From JAJZQH01 sp041658465 (lineage in GTDB: Bacteria; UBA10199; 2-02-FULL-44-16; JAAZCA01): DNA of 15,218 nt. The stretch covers positions 1 to 15,218 of the forward strand of contig JBBAAC010000039.1 in assembly GCA_041658465.1 (NCBI GenBank), given 5' to 3'. A model generated the notes under the pieces. The model worked only from the letters and a program-made list of their open reading frames with translations, was not told the origin of the DNA and made no database searches. Positions 12,224 to 15,218 of this stretch are shown here, piece by piece (position 1 is the stretch's first letter; every line of letters begins with the position of its first letter). A program made the position numbers and the translations under genes.

Positions 12224-13066
12224 ATGAACGCGTACACCACCAATCTGTTGTCAGCGTCTGGATTTGTCTTGCCGACAACGTGGTCCTCGGCCTTTGTTGA
12301 TGCCAACGCCTTGTCTCCGGATATTGCGTTGTCGTCGGAGGGCGGGTTCCTCTCGTCAGCTGAGGAATATGCATCGATCCCTGATATGTCAGCGCATCCG
12401 TTTTTCTTCTCAGCACGGGAAGGCTGGCAGGTCTGTCCCTTTGTCCTGCAGGTGCCGCCCATAAGGGTTGAGACATTTTCGGCGCCAGCGACGGAAGCGA
12501 TTGCCGCAATCAGACGCAGTGATACGGCTCAATCGGAGATTCAGATAGAGAAATCGGCTCAGAACGGGGATGACCGTTGTCTGCGGTGTGCACCCGCAGT
12601 TCGAGGCAAGAGAGCTTCGAGACGGATTAAATCGCGCACGATCATAGTTGAAATGTTTACAATGGAAAAGGCGTCGTCGCCGGATGTATTGTATTCAGGA
12701 GGGCTTTGGCCGTGTGTGGCAATCGGTATTTATGATCCCCGCACCAAGAGCGGGTATATGATTCATTATGTCCCGCATGCGGCGGGATTAGAGAAGGACT
12801 TGGAAAGGGTTCGTCAAGACTTCAGGGAATCGGCGCCGCTCAGGATTTATGTGCACGGCAACTCACAGACTTCCGAAGTTGAGGACCAAGAAGAGAAGGA
12901 ATTCGCGATCAAGGTACTGCGTCCTCACGTACTTACTGCACTCAAACAGTGTTTTCCGGATGCGCGGATTACCGTGAGGTGGTTGAAAGATGACTACACT
13001 GGGGAACTGTATCTGAATACAGCAAACGGAAAATTCTCTCACGACGATATCAGTCTGACAGTCTAG
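12224..13066 (+). CDS. Hypothetical protein with CheD-like deamidase domain (5' end displaced by insertion)
   Basis: The remaining frame encodes 280 residues from the ATG at 12224 (weak GGGG at 12216-12219; a TTG at 12212 is an alternative and is used for numbering here). The N-terminal half is unrecognised, with a CLRC pair at residues 123-126. The C-terminal part, about 147-284, resembles CheD, the receptor glutamine deamidase of chemotaxis. The string PCVAIGIYDPRTKSGYMIHY places C168 and H185 exactly 17 apart, as in the catalytic Cys27-His44 pair of Thermotoga CheD, with the conserved DP and G between. S162 replaces the catalytic Thr. The usual GLGSC is here GGLWPC. No chemotaxis gene is near. 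The gene looks lower in GC than its neighbours, which suggests acquisition. An insertion removed the natural start, so it may be silent or shortened. Confidence 0.65.
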   Translation: MNAYTTNLLSASGFVLPTTWSSAFVDANALSPDIALSSEGGFLSSAEEYASIPDMSAHPFFFSAREGWQVCPFVLQVPPIRVETFSAPATEAIAAIRRSDTAQSEIQIEKSAQNGDDRCLRCAPAVRGKRASRRIKSRTIIVEMFTMEKASSPDVLYSGGLWPCVAIGIYDPRTKSGYMIHYVPHAAGLEKDLERVRQDFRESAPLRIYVHGNSQTSEVEDQEEKEFAIKVLRPHVLTALKQCFPDARITVRWLKDDYTGELYLNTANGKFSHDDISLTV

Positions 13067-13234
13067 AAAGACTATTCCGAAAAGAAAGTACGAGAGGGGG
13101 GCGGTCCGTTTTTTAGGATTCAACTGTTATGTGATACTAAGCTACCTGCATGCCTGGCACCGAATACAATTCTGATCACCGACTAACCTAATCCCCGATT
13201 GATTCCCTGTTTTTTCTGTGCTTAGACCAATCCT

Positions 13235-13255
13235 GACTCATGATTCACGAGTCAC
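13235..13255 (+). repeat. Heptad repeat just upstream of hutU
   Basis: Three 7-base units (GACTCAT, GATTCAC, GAGTCAC) run into the GGAGG (13256-13260) that is the hutU ribosome binding site. TGACTC (13234-13239) and GAGTCA (13249-13254) can pair. The layout, heptads ending directly on a Shine-Dalgarno sequence, matches the arrays before adk and rpsD. The rest of the 13067-13234 gap shows no feature I can support; a T6 run at 13109-13114 has no convincing stem before it. Confidence 0.5.
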
Positions 13256-13264
13256 GGAGGTCTT

Positions 13265-14920
13265 ATGACTGAAGTTATCCGTGCGCCGCGAGGTTCTTCG
13301 ATTTCCTGCAAGGGCTGGGTGCAGGAGGCGGCCCTTCGGATGCTCATGAACAACCTCGACCCCGATGTTGCCGAAAACCCGGCCGAACTCGTGGTGTACG
13401 GCGGCCGCGGCAAGGCGGCGCGCGACTGGCCGTCGTTTCACAGGATCGTAAAGGCGCTTCGCGAGCTCACGGACGACCAGACGCTCCTGGTGCAGTCCGG
13501 CAAGCCGGTCGGCATCCTGGATTCGCACCCCGATGCGCCGCGCGTCCTCATAGCCAACTCAAATCTGGTGGGTAACTGGGCCAACTGGGAGCACTTCTGG
13601 GAGCTCGAGCGCAAGGGGCTCATGATGTACGGCCAGATGACCGCAGGCTCCTGGATCTACATCGGCACACAGGGGATCCTGCAGGGCACATATGAAACCT
13701 TTATGTCTGCCGGCCAGAGACATTACAGCGGCAACCTGTCGGGCAAGTGGATCTTATCGGCCGGACTCGGCGGCATGGGGGGCGCGCAGCCGCTTGCAGC
13801 CACCATGGCAGGGGCCACGTTCCTGGGGATTGAGGTAGATTCTGAGAGGATAAAGAAACGCCTCGATACCAAATACTTAGACGAAGCCTTTAATGATTTA
13901 GGTGACGCTTTAAAGAGGCTCGATAAGGCATTGAAAAACAAAGAAGCGGTCTCGATCGGGCTCTGCGCCAACGCGGCGGATATCTATCCCGAGCTCGTGC
14001 GTCGCGGCATCAGGCCCGACATGGTGACGGATCAGACATCAGCGCATGACCCACTCAACGGATATGTTCCGAATGGCATGACGTATAACGATGCGCAGCT
14101 TCTTCGCTCAAAGGATCCGAGCGCCTACATGATCGAGTCGTGGAGGGCGATCGGCGAGCACGTGAGGGCGATGCTCGCGTTCCATGAGCAAGGGGTCCCG
14201 ACCTTTGACTACGGCAACAACATCCGCGCCCAGGCAAAGGAGCATGCCGGAGTTACCAATGCCTTCGCCTTCCCGGGTTTTGTGCCCGCTTACATCAGGC
14301 CGCTCTTCTGCGAGGGCAAGGGCCCATTCCGCTGGGTGGCGCTCTCGGGAGAGCCGAACGACATCTTTGAGACGGACCGTGTGGTCAAGGAGCTCTTTCC
14401 CAACGATCGGGCCCTGCATCGCTGGATCGACATGGCACAAAAGCGGGTTGCATGGCAGGGGCTGCCTGCCCGCATATGCTGGCTGGGGTACGGCGAGCGC
14501 GAGAAGGCCGGACTCGCGTTCAATGAGCTCGTGCGCACGGGCAAGGTCAAGGCCCCGATCGTCATCGGCCGCGACCACCTCGACTGCGGCTCGGTCGCTT
14601 CCCCGTACCGCGAGACGGAGTCCATGAAGGACGGCTCAGATGCAGTGGCCGACTGGCCCATACTCAATGCGCTCATCAATGCAGTGAACGGCGCATCCTG
14701 GGTAAGCTTCCATCACGGCGGCGGGGTGGGCATCGGCTATTCGCTGCACGCCGGCCAGGTGATCGTTGCAGACGGCACTGACGCCGCGGCAAGGCGCATC
14801 GCGCGCGTGCTGCGCTCCGACCCTGCGATGGGGATACTGCGGCATGCCGACGCGGGCTACGAAGAGGCAATCTCGTGCGCCAAGGAGCGCCACGTGAAGA
14901 TCCCGGGGATCACATGCTGA
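13265..14920 (+). CDS. hutU: Urocanate hydratase (urocanase)
   Basis: Urocanase adds water to urocanate to give imidazolone propionate, the second step of histidine degradation, using tightly bound NAD+ as an electrophile in the cytoplasm. The 551-residue product is of normal length (about 555). Diagnostic parts are the NAD-binding GLGGMGGAQPLA (168-179), DYGNNIRAQAKEHAG (315-329), the signature QGLPARICWLGYGER (398-412) with C405, equivalent to the active-site Cys410 of the Pseudomonas enzyme, then DHLDCGSVASPYRETESM and a Gly-rich HHGGGVGIGYS near the C-terminus. GGAGG (13256-13260) is 4 bases before the ATG. No hutH, hutI or hutG is visible. The next gene overlaps its end, which suggests co-transcription. 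Confidence 0.97.
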   Translation: MTEVIRAPRGSSISCKGWVQEAALRMLMNNLDPDVAENPAELVVYGGRGKAARDWPSFHRIVKALRELTDDQTLLVQSGKPVGILDSHPDAPRVLIANSNLVGNWANWEHFWELERKGLMMYGQMTAGSWIYIGTQGILQGTYETFMSAGQRHYSGNLSGKWILSAGLGGMGGAQPLAATMAGATFLGIEVDSERIKKRLDTKYLDEAFNDLGDALKRLDKALKNKEAVSIGLCANAADIYPELVRRGIRPDMVTDQTSAHDPLNGYVPNGMTYNDAQLLRSKDPSAYMIESWRAIGEHVRAMLAFHEQGVPTFDYGNNIRAQAKEHAGVTNAFAFPGFVPAYIRPLFCEGKGPFRWVALSGEPNDIFETDRVVKELFPNDRALHRWIDMAQKRVAWQGLPARICWLGYGEREKAGLAFNELVRTGKVKAPIVIGRDHLDCGSVASPYRETESMKDGSDAVADWPILNALINAVNGASWVSFHHGGGVGIGYSLHAGQVIVADGTDAAARRIARVLRSDPAMGILRHADAGYEEAISCAKERHVKIPGITC

Positions 14921-15218
14921 TGACCACCATGCCATTCAATCGTCCAATCGGCCTTTGGTTCATGACGATCGTCGGAATTCTCCTGCTTGCGGTGCTTATT
15001 TTCGGGCAGATGATGGCGTTCATCGACTATGATTTCACCGTCTCGCTGGGCCTGCAGGAGCCTGCGGAGATGATCGGAGTCATGGGGATCGCGGTGAACA
15101 AGGCCTTTGGTCTCGGCGATACGGTCGTCTATGTACCTCTCCTCGTTGCGGGCCTCGCGGGCCTCTGGCTGCGTAAGCAGTGGGGGGTGTTTGCGATGGC
15201 GGGCGCGCTGGCGATCAC
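14914..15218 (+). CDS. Unrecognised integral membrane protein (3' end missing)
   Basis: An open frame starts at the ATG at 14914 or, two codons later, at the ATG at 14920 that forms TGATG with the hutU stop. It runs off the right edge after about 100 codons. I do not recognise the family. Three hydrophobic stretches are visible: GLWFMTIVGILLLAVLIFG near the start, VVYVPLLVAGLAGLWL after a loop containing DYDFTVSLGLQEP, and VFAMAGALAI at the edge. It is therefore probably a multi-pass inner membrane protein. The overlap with hutU implies translational coupling, but a role in histidine or urocanate uptake is only a guess. No strong ribosome binding site is seen; GGGG at 14905-14908 is the nearest. 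Confidence 0.6.
   Translation, partial: MLMTTMPFNRPIGLWFMTIVGILLLAVLIFGQMMAFIDYDFTVSLGLQEPAEMIGVMGIAVNKAFGLGDTVVYVPLLVAGLAGLWLRKQWGVFAMAGALAI

Noticed and set aside
13091..13117. Intrinsic terminator after the CheD-like gene (G-rich run followed by T6)
   Set aside because: No self-complementary stem of useful length precedes the T-run.

Overview
This window is the conserved spc and alpha ribosomal-protein region of a bacterium of moderately high GC, followed by a less conserved stretch. Gene order, a zinc-ribbon S14, a four-cysteine S4, a zinc-type L36 and a zinc-LID adenylate kinase suit a deltaproteobacterial-type lineage (Desulfobacterota, Myxococcota, Bdellovibrionota or a related candidate group). 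This placement is inferred from protein character only; no rRNA is present.

Bases 1-11128 carry, all on the plus strand, the 3' end of rpsQ, then rplN, rplX, rplE, rpsN, rpsH, rplF, rplR, rpsE, rpmD, rplO, secY, adk, map, infA, rpmJ, rpsM, rpsK, rpsD, rpoA and rplQ. The genes are tightly packed and several overlap. Together they supply ribosomal subunits, the Sec channel, nucleotide balance, N-terminal Met removal, translation initiation and the RNA polymerase alpha subunit. L5, S11 and L17 have unusual lysine-rich tails. A membrane-anchored TlpA-like thioredoxin (11141-11656) follows rplQ in the same transcription direction.

The gaps between these genes are unusual. Five of them hold arrays of 7-base units: secY-adk, rpmJ-rpsM, rpsM-rpsK, rpsK-rpsD and upstream of hutU. 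Three of these are head-to-head arrays that can fold into long hairpins, and they end just before the Shine-Dalgarno sequence of the next gene. Other gaps carry REP-like palindromes (rpsH-rplF, infA-rpmJ).

Bases 11657-12211 hold no intact gene. A 204-bp long inverted repeat directly follows the tlpA-like stop codon. Next comes a 214-bp MITE-like element with perfect 18-bp terminal inverted repeats and a 9-bp target duplication. Removing the element and one duplication copy joins an ATG at 11875 in frame to the downstream open frame. The element therefore interrupts the 5' end of a 322-codon gene whose C-terminal half looks like a CheD-type glutamine deamidase domain (Cys168 and His185, 17 residues apart, in the numbering of the downstream frame from 12212). 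No chemotaxis gene is nearby.

The right end has hutU (urocanate hydratase, 13265-14920) and the start of an unrecognised membrane protein cut by the window edge. The most interesting signals are the heptad-repeat families between essential genes and the MITE-interrupted CheD-like gene.
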